From NCBI GenBank assembly GCA_029582155.1, contig CM055911.1, forward strand, positions 29,745,741-29,809,740: 64,000 bases of DNA, read 5' to 3'. Made by a program: the position numbers and the translations under genes. The stretch comes from Panopea generosa. Its lineage: Eukaryota > Mollusca > Bivalvia > Adapedonta > Hiatellidae. The notes beneath the pieces were generated by a model. That model was not told the DNA's origin. It was given only the letters and a program-made list of their open reading frames with translations, and made no database searches. Below are positions 1-12,893 of the stretch, piece by piece; the first letter of the stretch is position 1; each line of letters opens with the position of its first letter.

Positions 1-676
1 TTTTTTTTTTTGAAACAGTATTTCCTTTTATTTCATCTAGACAATTCCATACATGTGTATGACATTCATTGTATTTTTTAGCAATATTTTTGTTTAATTT
101 CTTACCTACCCAATCTTAAAAACAGGATCTTGAGACAACAAACAAACATTATTTTGATATTGGTCTTGCGCAATTTCATTGAACTGCCGCATGTTTGCAT
201 GAATTGATATTTATAAAAAAATTGGAAATGAAATGTATAAATGCACAGATTGTTTGAATGACAAAAGAATTTGGTCTTGATTAAAGTATTAATGCAAGTT
301 TGTTTTTTAACTTTTTCTATTAGACACAAGGAATTAGTTGAGTTTCAATTGGTAATCAAAAAAAATTGTGAAGTGACAATAATTTCTATTTTAAAATTTA
401 TGGAAAAATTGCTGAATTTAACATGCGTGTAATTTACCATTTAATCCTAAAAAGTAGCTAACAATGTCAAGTTTTGGTTGATAATGATAAATTTTCTCAT
501 TTTTTTTTTCATTTCATTTTTTTAAGAACTGTAAATTGCATAATTGTGTGGTAGATAATTTCGTATTTTCATATTTTTCCTGTATATTTAATAAAAGCTT
601 TTACGTTCTTTATGTATTATTTTGTTCCTTTTCTGCATTTCTCAATATCATATACACATCATGAATTCTGGCTATT
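1..676. other. AT-rich noncoding DNA starting with an oligo-T tract
   Basis: No coding exon or known repeat recognised. Bases 1-11 are a T-run. Read on the minus strand, an AATAAA-containing stretch precedes an A-run by about 15 bases, like a polyadenylated transcript or retroposon end. It could be a 3' end continuing from this window or a chance A-tract. Confidence 0.4.
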
Positions 677-888
677 TTAACCCTTTACTTCATATAAACG
701 CATTTGGACACCTCTAATGTAGACGCCTTTGGACACCTAATATAGAAGGCTTTTCAAGTTTTGAATTATTGGGTGAATTATGTTACCATTAACTGACAGA
801 GTGGAAAAAAAGCAATCTGAACTCTTCCTGCACTGTTTTCAAAGGCCTTCTGTGATTGGAAAACACGTATCTATGGAGTAAAGGGTTA
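677..888. mobile_element. piggyBac-type MITE (TTAA target site), 212 bp
   Basis: It begins TTAACCCTTTACTTCAT and ends ATGGAGTAAAGGGTTAA, so the CCCTTTACTcCAT inverted ends abut TTAA on both sides, as expected of piggyBac-family elements. No transposase is encoded. A second copy lies at 13001-13229. Confidence 0.65.
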
Positions 889-1010
889 AAATAATTCTGT
901 TCTCGGTGTCATTGGTCAGGTGAAGTGCCAATCATTTAAATGAATTGTTCACTGGGCTTATCAATTTGGTTCATTAAATCAGGCTTGTCCATTTGTATTA
1001 AAAGATTTAA

Positions 1011-1240
1011 GGGTCCTACGTGGCGGAGTGGTCTAAGGCGTCGTCTAAAGATAGTCACCTCTATGTTTGAGTCCCTTTCTCTCAAAAGCTTTGTGAGAAT
1101 GTTTGCCTGTTACTTGTGGAAGGACTGTGGTTCTACTCGTATTCATTCGTATTCATTCTGAGGTCCTCCTCCACCAATAAAACTGGATCTGACATATACA
1201 CCTGAAATATGTTGAAAAGGCGTTGAACCCCGTTGAAAAA
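1011..1240 (+). mobile_element. tRNA-derived SINE, family A (tRNA-Leu-like head)
   Basis: The head contains an A-box-like TGGCGGAGTGGTCTAAGG and a B-box-like GTTTGAGTCCC. It is followed by a tRNA-unrelated body ending in a segment that reads ...TTGAACCCCGTTGAAAA, then an (AT)n microsatellite to 1269. Related copies of differing completeness lie at 4668-4760 (+, 3' end only), 9277-9502 (-), 13511-13650 (-, truncated), 15635-15837 (-), 42170-42300 (-, degraded), 44278-44395 (-) and 44838-44960 (-). Confidence 0.75.
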
Positions 1241-1269
1241 ATATATATATATATGTATATATATATATG

Positions 1270-1751
1270 CCTTAAAATTGGTAATAAAAGCTAACCAAAC
1301 TTGGTACCAAGCATTTAGAGTACATGTACTGTAGCAACACCTAACGGTTATAAAGGGACTGTAGGAAGGCAAATTCTGGGTTCATTCTCCATGTACAAAA
1401 TTAACCGAAAAAATCATGAATTGATGCAGAATGAACTTGGGCTGCATTCAGTAACATTAAACATCAGCTAATTTTATCTAATATATTTTTTTGTTGGACA
1501 TGATGTGGCTTCAAATAGACATCTGTAATATTACATAATTTATATAACTTGGCTGTAAATGTATATGCAGGGCAGTAGTGCAGTGGATAGTGTTGGTCAC
1601 TCACATTGGTTTTGGTTAAATTCTTGGCTCAGATAATTATTGTGGCCCTCAATTTGACAAATTGAAAATTGCATTACTTGAAAATGTGTGGACTCCAACC
1701 CGGAAAGTTTTCATTTGTTCTTCCTTAAACTTGTGCAGACTAGTATTTTTA

Positions 1752-1791
<40 letters not shown>

Positions 1792-3766
1792 AAAAATTTT
1801 GGGTGGCATATATTAATCGCAGCGTCCTTCCGTCCGGTATTTCGTTTCCGGCTTGTAACTTTGTCATGCATAAATGGATTTTGTTGATACTTGCAACAAA
1901 TGATCAACAGAACACCCGTTCTTCAAAGGTCAAGGTCACAATTTCAGTTTGTTTGACAACACTTCGAGTTTGTGAGATTTCGTTTCTGGCCTGTAACTTT
2001 GTCATGCATAGATGAATTTAAATGATACTTGCTACAAATGATCAGCATAACATCATGACATGTTGGGGGGGCATGTGACACTTAACAGTGACATTTCTTG
2101 TTATATCTATAATATCTCTCCGAACATGTGTATGAGGAGCTTGTATTACCGGGTATCAAAAATTGCCTTCGGGGATTGTTTCCTCTGCCACAGGTTAGGA
2201 AATTGGGACCAAAATGACCCTCGTGTTGTAAATGGTCAATTCGTCCCATTTTCTTGTCAGCTTTACTCTTTTCAACTTCTCAATCAATTTTCACCAAACT
2301 TGCTAGGGAGTATCAATATGAAGTCTTGTTGCTGAAATCATCCTCGTTTTTTAGTCTATCAGCTTTTAGTGTAGATATTTTAGTTCAGGTTATTTTAAAT
2401 GCAGAATATATGTGCATGTGTCTGACACATATTACGGAATATCTGTATAAAGTCCAGTTGCTGTTATTGTTACCTTGCACTCCATCAACTTTTAGTGGCG
2501 TTACAGCCCTTTACTTTGTTTTATTCCCTACTTGGCTAAACATTGTGATATTCCATATGAAGTCTCATTGTGTTTTTGTTCATCGATTTAAAGACCCAAC
2601 ATCTGATCAGACTAAGTTGCTCTACAGGGCATGTTTTATCAACTGGGAGTGTATAATATGGTCTTACAATAGAACAGTGCTAATAGCAGACACCAAAATG
2701 TTTGTAAAAAAGATGCTGAAGGTTTACATTGTAACTGATACAGAAATGTTGACTCGGGGGTCAATATCACATCCTGCTTTAGCATTAGGGACTACAGGGT
2801 CTTTACTGTTTTTTACAGGTAATTACTGTTTTATCAACACTATTAAGTGATGTGATAATGTTTTCGATTGCTATCGAAGTAATTATGTATATGAACATAT
2901 GTGTCTATTAATTTTAAACCACAATTCAAGCATTATAATCAGTGTAACAGATATGGCCAAAATCCCTATATTCAAGTTGGTATAGCCCTTTATGAATCAT
3001 TTAGTATGATTTGGAGGGAAATTAAAATACATAGATATGTCAATGTTATGTGCTGATATTTTTGTCACTTTTAGTGACGGAAAATAAGAACTTGCAATTA
3101 TATTCATACTTGGATATTATATTGATACTGGGATGTTATTGATATAAAAGTAATAATTAACACTTTGTTGAATATATAAGGAATTAGACTTGAACTAATG
3201 TTGATGTGATTAAAAATTGCAAAAGGTGTCTTTTTCAACACAATACCTCAAATCATACCTTGGATACAAAGTTGAGTGATAGAGATTGTGCTAATAATAA
3301 ACATAAATTAATGTTGGTGTTTTATCATGCATGTGTATTAACTGTAAATTATAAATTGTGGTGATTATGAACAATGTCAAGGCCGCGCATACCAAAAACA
3401 AAATAAAAAGTGAAAAAATCATTAAAAAATTGGTTCGTGTTATAACAATGTAGTACACGGAGGGATACTAAACTCTTCAACTTCATTAAAGCAGAAATCA
3501 TAATGAATAAATCAGTTGTAATTAAGAATTTACTGTCAGATAATATTAATAAAGAAAAGACCAGAAATGTTTTTTGATTTGGTAATTTTAAGGCACTTTC
3601 AATAGCTTTCATTTTACAAAAGTCGTTTATATATATATATATATATATATTTATGATATTCCTGGTGAAAACACTATCTTTTGTTTTAATCTAAAACTAT
3701 CATTTCTGTTTCATGTGATATAATACGCATGTAAAATGATTCATTCATGTGGCACCATAATTTTTT
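1270..3766. other. Noncoding AT-rich DNA with a poly-C run and degraded dispersed repeats
   Basis: It contains a 33-base C-run at 1754-1786. A dispersed repeat of about 120 bp follows (from about 1800), with internal direct copies of a GTAACTTTGTCATGCAT motif near 1855 and 1996. An (AT)n tract lies near 3629-3651. Open frames here are short and show no recognisable domain. Confidence 0.5.
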
Positions 3767-3778
3767 TTAATAAAGAAG

Positions 3779-4090
3779 AGTGACCGCTGTATGGTCTAGT
3801 GGTAGAGTGTCCGCCTCGCATGCGGGAGGTCGTGGGATCAGTCACGGCCCGGTCTACCAAAGACTTTAAAAATGGTACTAGAAGCTTCCTCGCTTGGCGC
3901 TCAGCATTTGGAGGAGAGTTTTAGGTCTGGTCAGCCCGGTGTCAGTATAATGTGACTGGTGGAGTATCATACCATGTGTGTGCAGCATGATACTCCAGTG
4001 TGACGGCGCTTAGAATACTGTCTCAAGTAGACACCGTCGCAATATGACTGAAAAATTGATGAAAGCGAAGCTAAACACCATACAACAACA
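3779..4090 (+). mobile_element. tRNA-derived SINE, family B, full length with 12-bp target duplication
   Basis: The tRNA-like head has A-box TGGTCTAGTGGTAGAGTG and a GGTCGTGGGATC B-box region. The body carries a GCTTCCTCGCTTGGCGCTCA core and ends ACACCATACAACAACA. The direct repeat TTAATAAAGAAG flanks it at 3767-3778 and 4091-4102, confirming retroposition. Confidence 0.85.
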
Positions 4091-4102
4091 TTAATAAAGA
4101 AG

Positions 4103-5198
4103 TAATTCAATTAATATGGTGATATACAACTGTTGGTGATTAAAAATAGGATTATAGAAGGAATCATTTAAAAGTTTGGTAAGTCTTGCATGATTTGTAG
4201 TTTGTATTTAACTATTATATCTTAAATACAGCCATGTGAGCTACAGCATGCCAGTTTGTTTACAAACATTGGTCACATGACAAATGTTGACCAGCTTGCT
4301 CCTCCCACAAAATTCAAATTTCTCTGTAACTGATTGTCTGTTGAAAGCAATAAGTAATAAATTATCGCATATTTTATTCTGAAATTTTCAGGAACTGTGA
4401 GTAAAATAAGAATATGTTGCATGACAGATTTCAAATTTTTCAATCCATTAATTTATTTTAGATTTGAAAATAACCCCCAGATCTGAATGTGTTTTGAAAA
4501 ATAAGGGAAAACACTCCCACCGCCATTACCTCCCTTTTATACCCAGGTTGGGTCTTAAAAGCAGAGCTGTGTGAAAATTTTAATTGTATTTCTTGTAAGC
4601 ACTTTATATCCTTAACTTCTGAACTGATTTTGTCCAATATTGTAAAGAGATTATTGATAATTACTCAATCTGAGGTCTTCCTCCACCAGTAAAACTGGAT
4701 ATGCCATACTAGTATATAACCTGATATGTGTTGAAAATGGTGTTAAACCCCATTAATATATGAAGGCACAGTTATGGCCCTTTAATTATAATTGTAATAC
4801 TCATAAATTTATTAACGGATTATGATAAAAGTTTGCTAGTATCAATACAAAATTCTGTTGTACATACAAGTATTGTCATCTCTGTAGATGTACTAACGTC
4901 ACTGCTCGAAACTCAGTATGATATTGCTACAATAAAGCTAAGCACATGTCATTAGGCTAGTTTGTTCTTAATTAAACTGGTCAGAAAATATAAGTAAAAA
5001 CAATTTCTACAAAATGTAATTCCATAGTTCAAATGAAAAGACAGTCCTACTCTGGTGCCCATATTTCATCCTTACCCTGTTTCAAATATGGCTCTGTCTT
5101 AATTATATTAAGTCCATAGAAATAATTCCATATCATAAACAAAATATCTGTTTGCCTTGGCTTCTCTCTGAATTTTTTATTTGGCCTGTATATTTGTA
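4103..5198. other. Noncoding, no gene seen
   Basis: AT-rich sequence containing only a SINE-A 3' fragment (4668-4760). No coding segment or other structure recognised. Confidence 0.5.
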
Positions 5199-5206
5199 AT
5201 CTATGA

Positions 5207-5517
5207 TGTTGTATGGTGTTAGCGTCGCTTTCAACAATTTTTCAGTCATATCGCGACGGTGGCTACTTGAGACAGTATTCTAAGCGCCGTCACACTGGAG
5301 TATCATGCTGCAGACACATGGTATGATATCCCACCCAGTCACATTATACTGACACCGGGCCGACCAGACCTAGAACTCTCCTCTTAATGCTGAGCGTCAA
5401 ACGAGGAAGCTTCTAGTACCATTTTTAAATTCTTTGGTATGACCCGGCCGGGAATTGAACCCATGACCTTCCGCATGCAAGGTGGACACTCTACCACTAG
5501 ACCACGCCGTGGTCTGT
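5207..5517 (-). mobile_element. tRNA-derived SINE, family B, inverted copy
   Basis: Reverse-strand copy of the 3779-4090 SINE, with the tRNA head at 5445-5515 and the body core near 5400. The short direct repeat ATCTATGA at 5199-5206 and 5518-5525 is a plausible target duplication. Confidence 0.8.
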
Positions 5518-5525
5518 ATCTATGA

Positions 5526-8500
5526 AGTAATTTTGAAAAAAAAAAAACATCTTATCAATACAAGCATATTTTATTAAATTTGAGTAGTACTTTTTGATCA
5601 AGATGAACATCACATAAACAGAATTGACATATAGGTTTTATAAAGTCGACAGGAAGGAAAATTCCAGGTTAATTCTCCATATCCAAAAAAAAAGCAAAAT
5701 TGAAAAATATCAACATATGATTATCAATGCAAAATGAACCTAGATCTGTAATACCTGCAGTTTCAGTAAATTTGAGTTAAATGACCAATTTTTCACCTTT
5801 ATACGACATGCACTAGCTATGGTCTTGTTCTTGCCGTCACTTATTTGGAACCACACAGACTGGTAATTAATCACAATAATGAACACAACAATTCATATAA
5901 GCTCTAAGCTTTATTCGCAATCAAGCTAAAATAAATTTGTATAAACTTAGAGTTTAAATTGTAGTCAAATTGGAACTGGATTCAACAACACAGAATATTT
6001 TTGAAACTTTAAAATATCATTTTTATTTCAATTTCATGTTAAAAAACGAAAACAATTATTTTCATAAATAATGAATATTATATAACAAAACATTCTAGCA
6101 AACAATGTTAAACAAGACTTCAGACTGTAAAACGTGATGACAGTATTACCGTAAAATAAAAACATAAATTTCACAGCTGTCTTCCTGTTACCGTCCTTGA
6201 TAAAAAAAGCTGGGACAAGTTACAAATGAATACCATCAACGCATGTCTTGTCAAAATATACAAGTTACAGATACCTCACATGTACACTAAACATTTACAC
6301 AAAACACTTTTATTCAATTTGCATTTATATTATTTTTCATTAATTCTCCTTTTTACAAAAAAATCCACTTTTACATAAAACACAAATAGTTACAAGAAGC
6401 GTTAGGTGCAAATACCCGAATGATAATTAAAGTTTAATTGGATAAGGGTTTGAAATAGAAAAATTGTAGCTTTGAAATAAAAACTCCAGGTCCAAAAGAA
6501 ATATTAACAATCATTTATCTGTGTTTAGTTCAACAGCAGAATGCTTCATATTCTGAATATGTATAAAGTTTAAATTGTTCTCTAATTGTCATAAGCCATT
6601 CATACAGTCCAACAAGGGGAAAAAGTTTGTTGAAAGATTATGGAGAATAACAGACCTGGACTGCGTTCAGTTTGGTTTAACGTTTGTTAACATAAGCGAA
6701 TATATTTTCCTGGACACTGGATCAACCTCATATTAGTATGCAGTACACAATTATTTTAGGGAACCAGGCATTAAACATGCAGTAATAATTTGCATCTTCA
6801 ATTACCAAGCTACTCTATATTCAGTAAGGGAGGCAAGTTTGTTAAAAAATCAAGATACCGTATCAGTTCACATCAGGCCATCTTTGTAAACAGTTGACCG
6901 GACACGACTATCACTACGCTCACTGGCCACATGGCATTTGCCCAAGTAAATACAATGAAATGCTACCAGTGTTTGCTTAGATATGGTTCATTTGTCTTAG
7001 AAAAATGGCAACATAGCAACCAATATCAATCACTCATTGGATTATCTATTTGATTGACAGTCCACGTCGGGTCAATTGTGTGAAGTTTCATGATTCCCAT
7101 GAACAGACACTGACATACAAATTGTTGACTGACTGGTGGAGAAATTGACTAAATGAAAATGGCTGGAGGATGGACATCGTCAAACTATAGATGTGGAAAT
7201 AATTAATTATTTGGTCAATGAAATGTTTTTCATATTGCCATGGAAATATAAATGAGAAAGTGTTGCTATCTAATGAGAATCTGGCAAGCTGGCAGTACAT
7301 ATTTTATCACATATAGCAGCAAAAAAACAAATATTCCAAATGCAGATATAACGTTAAATCTCTTCTCGAAGAATTCTCTTGTTTTAACAAATTCCTGTTT
7401 TGTTCTGCTTCTATTATAACAACATGGCCAGTGCTCAAGTGAATATTTTGAATATTTTCTAAAGGGGAGCAGTTGAATCGTTGGAGTGTCTACTAGGAGA
7501 TCGGTTGAGTTTGCATTAGCAAGTGCTAATTTTTTATATTAAGCATCATTTTAAAGCCATCAAAGGCTAACAGATGATCAGTACTCGAGCACACTCATCT
7601 CTGCAAGTAACTGATAATTTTCTTACTTGGATGAGCAGTGAGCGACGAATGACATTGAGATGTAATTAGGGTTAGATCTTATATTAATCATCACATCTAC
7701 TGTCGTCAGACGAGGCTTTAAACATGCGACCCCTGGATTGAGTCGACACGCTGCAGGATTGGCCGGCTAAACATAAAACAAGAGAACCAGCAGTATTTAA
7801 TGTGTACAGCGAACTGTGAAGCAATCGCAAAAATATTAGTGTTTCAGAAGAAGTTTACATGAACCATGTTAATGTAGTCGTATGACATTATCTGTAAAGG
7901 TCAAAGTCATTATAAAAAATGCTACATGATTATGTGTAGTGCTGCCCATTACATAAATATGGACCAAAATTGTGTTGGACTACAGGCCAAATAGCTTCTG
8001 AGAAACAGCTTCATGTATAAATTTTACATTGAAATGTTGACACCATGAACAAAAATTATATAGAAGGATAGGAAACTTGTATCATCTGAATAAATGTTTA
8101 TAAAAAAAGCATTTGAATTATGAATATTTGTCAAATATGCTCAGGCAACTGCTTTCGGGTACATAAAATGCAAGTGGTATGTGATCTAAGAAGTTTTATA
8201 ATGTTTCGATCATGCCATATGATCTTAAATCAAAACTATTGTAGTTTGAAGTAAAATTAGGTATTTTTAGTTGCAGTATACAAATTGAGTATTGCCAGAA
8301 GTACTTTAACAATTTTAAACACAAATTGCCGGGAATGGTTTCGTTTTATTGAGAATTTCATTCTGCAAAGTGAAGAGATTTTGATTCGTTTTTCTCAGAT
8401 GAATGGCAATAAAGATAATTGAAAACAAGATTTCACAAGATTAAGCATATAATTATATGCAAGCATTCACAAAATGTCAGTAAGTTGCTTTTGCTTCTCT

Positions 8501-9050
8501 ATGTAAGTCTGTGTCATCCTGGATATTTCTCATAATCAAATTTACATTCTTATTTTAAGGATTTTAGATCAACATTTTAATCTTTTCTGAATAACTGGGT
8601 GACATCTGGCATTTAAAATCATCTAAAATTGTTAAAATATTCTAACAATAAACTATAATTTTAAGATATGTATATAATTTAGAGCTATACAATGTACTTT
8701 CTACAGAAAACTGAAGAGAGTAAAGTTATGATTTATTACGACATATTATGATATTTTGAAAATTCATTTTGATTAAAGACATTTTGTTCACATAACAATG
8801 TTGTCACAACCTTCCCGTCTGGCTTCATTCGAATATTTATTACTAGTATATTACATGGCATTACAAGGTTTGTGTAAGAAAGTGATGACAAAACAATCCA
8901 AGTTTAAAAGTCATTTTTTTGCTCTTTTCATTGGCTAATCAAGACTTTGCGACTGTAACGGACAAAATGACTGCAATAGCAATCAGGGATTGGACAAACC
9001 TTGTAAGAATGTGAAAGAAAATTGGCATGTGGTATTATATTATATACAAG
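5526..9050. other. Long noncoding AT-rich stretch
   Basis: No exon or intact element recognised. A dispersed repeat segment near 5638-5760 is related to one near 1345-1455. A degraded tRNA-SINE (family C, minus) lies at about 7552-7745. The only longer open frame (7088-7300, minus) has no recognisable domain. Confidence 0.5.
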
Positions 9051-9276
9051 AATGTAGGGTGTCAAACCTGTCTGTGTAAGCAGTCACCTCTATTCAGCAA
9101 ACACTTTGTCTTAAGCAGCCACATTTGCTATTTCCTATTTCTAACTAATTTGTTTATAGCAACAGCCTACATTAAAATGCCAATTTTACTTTTTGTCTGA
9201 CTGCTATACTTGGATATAGAGTTAATGAGTTATTTTCTTGAAATAAAGATATCATCATTATTATTACAATAGTAAA

Positions 9277-9502
9277 TGGGGTTTAACGCCATGTTCAACA
9301 CATTTCAGGTTTTATATGGCATATCCAGTTTTACTGGTGGAGGAAGACCTCAGACTGAGTAGAACCACCGTCCTTCTGCAAGTAACTGGAAACTTTTTCA
9401 CATAAAGTTTTTGGAGCAAGTGTGACTCAAACCCACGTCCTTAGCAGTGAGAGGTAAGTGATCTTGAGATGGCGCCTTAGACCACTCAGCCAAGGAGGAC
9501 CC
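9277..9502 (-). mobile_element. tRNA-derived SINE, family A, inverted copy
   Basis: Nearly full-length reverse copy of the 1011-1240 SINE. The body includes the CATATCCAGTTTTACTGGTG segment, and the tRNA-Leu-like head lies at the right end (TTAGACCACTCAGCCAAGG on the plus strand). Confidence 0.8.
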
Positions 9503-9591
9503 ATTATAATAGTGTTCACTTCATTGGTATTGTTATATGATAATTATGAGTATATCATGAACATGTAGTTGTTCTATATTATAAGTAGAAA

Positions 9592-11190
9592 AACAAGAGG
9601 CCCAACAGGGCCTTAGGACACTCTACTGGCTCACAGTGGCCATAGCACTTCTTTTTTAAATTTTACACTATTAACCCTCTTTGGGCGTCGTTTTAACCCC
9701 TTATGGAAAAAAAAACACCACACCCATACTGAACAAAAAGTTAATTGCTATAAAAAGGAAATACTTTGAATTCCCAAACCATTCATCTGTAAAAAAAATA
9801 TAGTCCCTGTACCCTTATACATCCCAGCTCCTTGATTTGTCAAAACTTTAATCAACCACTCATATGGTTTTGTTATGAGCAGAAATGCTTTTGATTTAAA
9901 AAAGAAGTTTTTTTATACACACGGATGCGAAAATTTAAAATTTCAGTTTTCCTAATAACATTCCTAAGTAAAAGTCACCTTGCAGGGTCCCTATAAATCC
10001 CAGCCCTTTGATTTGCAGAATCATCAATTCCTTGCAGATGTAAGGACAATTTATATCATAATATATATGAACAAGCTTGACAGAAAGGTTACTGAGAGGA
10101 ATATTTATGAAAAATCCCAATTTTAACCATATTGCCCCCCACCTGGTCAAATATGAACACATTTGACTGAAAATGTTCAATTTTAACCATTTTGCGACTC
10201 CACCTGGCTCCTTTTGGAAAGCCAACCCTTCCTATAGAACAAAATCTTATTTGTTATAACTAGAATGTGCTTCAGAACTGAAACTGAATAAAAAAATCAT
10301 AAATGAATGAAAACATTAGAAATTTCTGTATTCCCATAGTATTTCTATATAAAACTCAAAGTCCCCTTTCAGGGCCCCTATAAATACAAGCCCCTTGATT
10401 TGTACAAATCCATACTCATTGGGATAATCTATATTAAATATGAACAAATTTGACTGAATGGTTGTTGAAAAGAAGATTTTTGAAAAGTTTCTATTTTAAC
10501 CCTTTTTTGACCCACCCTGGCCCCTAATGAATAGTCAATTCTCCTTGTTAAACAAAATCTTATTTTCTATGACTAGATGATGCTTCAGAACTCAAATTGA
10601 ATAATAATTTTGTCCAAATGGATGAAAAAATGAGAATTTTCTGTTATCCCATAGTATTTTCATGTAAAATTCTAAGTCCCCTTACAGGGCCCCTATAAAT
10701 ATTAGCCCCTTAATTCTTATCTTCATTCAAACCCTTACACATAAGGATAATATATGCAAAACAGGAACAAATCTGACTGACCGGTTCTTAAGGAAATGAT
10801 TTTTGTAATTCCCAATTTTTATTCTTTTGGGGCCCTCTTGACCCCTTAAGACAGTGAAACCCTGTCATTTTTACAAATCTGAACCTCCTTGAACAAATTT
10901 AATAGAACTATAGTTGGTTATCATTACTACATAAATATTTTCAAAATCTGTTGGGCAATTTATGAGAAGAAAATTTTTAAGTTTAGACTATTTTTAGTAA
11001 TGGTGGCCATCTTGAATATCAGACTGAAAAAAAAGTCTTTTATATAGTCTCCTAAGCAATAGAAACATCAAGTGAAGTTTTGAGTTCAATTGGCCAAGTG
11101 GATTAAGAGAAAGTGCTGCTAACGGACGACAGACAACAGACAATGCACCATCGCATAAGCACTTCTGGCCTTTAACCAGTAGGGCAAAAA
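9592..11190 (+). repeat. Dispersed repeat (AACAAGAGGCCC... family), 1.6 kb
   Basis: It starts AACAAGAGGCCC and ends near GCATAAGCACTTCTGGCC. Internally it holds three to four diverged copies of a block of about 250-300 bp containing CCCCTATAAAT and a PyTTGACTGA-like motif. Related copies lie at 23293-24361 and 58216-58822, and a similar start occurs at 45197. No transposase or reverse transcriptase frame; class unknown, nonautonomous. Confidence 0.7.
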
Positions 11191-11799
11191 ATCATACAAA
11201 AACTAAAACGGAAAATTCATTTAAATATAACCTCCATATTAACAAGATTGATAAACTCCCACAAACAGTTATTTACAAGTTTTTCTGAATTTTTTCGAAC
11301 AAAATGAAATATTATGAGATATTGTTCTGAAATTATTTTGAAGCTGTAGAAATCATGAAATCATTTTTCTCCTCTGCTGAATGACCAGTATATGAAGATA
11401 TTTCTTTTATAAAGAAAGAACAATTTGTTTATGATTTACATATTTTCCCGGATGTCAGAAATTTCCGGACATATACATATATAAATACTAAATCATTTAC
11501 ATTATTCCTCTGATCCTGTCTAATTAAAATATTGATAACAGCAAGTTTATATACATGGTTTTTGACGATAAACAACGGTATTTTGCACCAGACATGATAC
11601 AGATAGTCACAATTTATACTAAATATTACAATTATACAAGTTTTCAATTGTTTTCAAAGGATATAAATACTAGTTACGCAGCTTAAAAAAATTTAACAGC
11701 GCATGTATACACAAATTATTACTAGTATCTGAAATACAATACATGTATATCACGTGAAATCTGCATTGCGAAATGGCTTTGATATTTATATAAATTTAT
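11191..11799. other. Noncoding, no structure seen
   Basis: AT-rich sequence downstream of the presumed CASD1 3'UTR. No coding segment or repeat recognised. Confidence 0.4.
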
Positions 11800-12504
11800 A
11801 CGAGGCATTTGATTTTATTTTACTGAAAAAGAGATATAAAAATAATAAAAGTGGACAAGCAGTCAGCAATTAATACTATTAACACGCCCCATTAGTTATG
11901 TAGAACTTTGTTTGTTCATTGGAAAATGGAATGAACTGGCTGTCGTCAGCCTTGTGGCGCGATACATTCCATTCAAGTTAGCAAGATCAGCTTGTAAATT
12001 CCTGATAACATGTGTTGTTTTTTTTTCTTGTATCATTAACTCTTGATCCAGAAGTAAAGTAAACAATACTGGAGATTGTTATAGGTTTAGCCTACACAAC
12101 TGCCATCCGGGACTCTCTTACACTATTTTCTGTGTCACTTATGCTGCAGACCTGCAAGTACCGGAAAGGTAATCAAGTACAACTTCACCGCTAACATTCA
12201 CTTAAAAGCATATGAACACAGTTGTTTGGGCGGTCACCACTTTTCATCTTCCCTCTCGGTATGTCTTACATTCAATAAGCAAATATCACAGTAAAGATAA
12301 TAAATGCCCTCCATTTGAGGGTACAGGCCGGCATCTCAACTTTATAGAATCCACCTCTCCTTTTAATGTCGTACCCATTTGTTACATTTCAATCTCTTTG
12401 TATTTCTCATATCCCATTTGTTACGTACCCATTTGTTGCATTTTCATTTCCATGTTTGTGTCCAACATGTGTAATCCCACTTGTCTCATTCCCCGCAAAA
12501 CAAC
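11800..12504 (-). other. Probable CASD1 3'UTR with candidate poly(A) signal
   Basis: Noncoding sequence directly after the stop. The first AATAAA I recognise on the minus strand is at plus-strand 11814-11819, about 690 bp downstream of the stop. No transcript evidence is available, and AATAAA is frequent in this AT-rich DNA, so the end is uncertain. Confidence 0.3.
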
Positions 12505-12756
12505 TCAGATCACGCCACGCGTAATACAGATCGGCACCAGAATCAGTCCAAACAAAGTCATGTTCCGTAACAATGCCTTCCATTCGCTCGGCACAGCATA
12601 CTTCGTTAGAGTAATGGTTACTGTGGAGATTTCATGACTGACACAGATAAATATGAAGCTGGTAAGTATTACATTCAGGACCGGGTAGCTAGGAATCATG
12701 ACTAAAACACCGTGAGTGTCCGCTGCCAACCAGATATGATACTGTGATATAAACAG
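12505..12756 (-). CDS. CASD1: CASD1 last coding exon with [10 protein letters not shown] motif and stop
   Basis: 252 bp including TGA (plus-strand 12505-12507), acceptor CATTTCAG. It encodes 83 residues: [77 protein letters not shown] and ITRGVI. It aligns with vertebrate [38 protein letters not shown] and has two final membrane helices. The tail after the last helix is short; the Lys-rich C-terminal end of vertebrate CASD1 is not seen. Confidence 0.96.
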   Translation of the reverse strand: MFISQYHIWLAADTHGVLVMIPSYPVLNVILTSFIFICVSHEISTVTITLTKYAVPSEWKALLRNMTLFGLILVPICITRGVI

Positions 12757-12893
12757 CTGAAATGGAAAATATAACAATTTTAATCCCAAGTGTTACAAGG
12801 CCTTCCATATTAAGAGAAAGCTTCTTACATTTGTACACCATTTCCACTCATGTGTGCAGATTTTAAGACTTTTGAGATGGATTGTGCATCATG

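Noticed and set aside
940..1161. 73-codon open frame
   Set aside because: Covers the tRNA-derived SINE at 1011-1240; not a gene.
1649..2850. Open frames of 72-198 codons, including a proline- or glycine-tract protein
   Set aside because: They pass through the poly-C run and dispersed repeats, and show no domain, conserved composition or splice-linked exons.
3782..3855. True tRNA gene
   Set aside because: The tRNA-like head belongs to a full-length SINE with target duplications and lacks a complete cloverleaf; the same applies to the heads at 1011, 5445, 18487, 25936 and 46368.
12212..12637. 141-codon open frame on the plus strand
   Set aside because: Antisense to the last CASD1 coding exon and its flank; the minus-strand reading is the conserved one.
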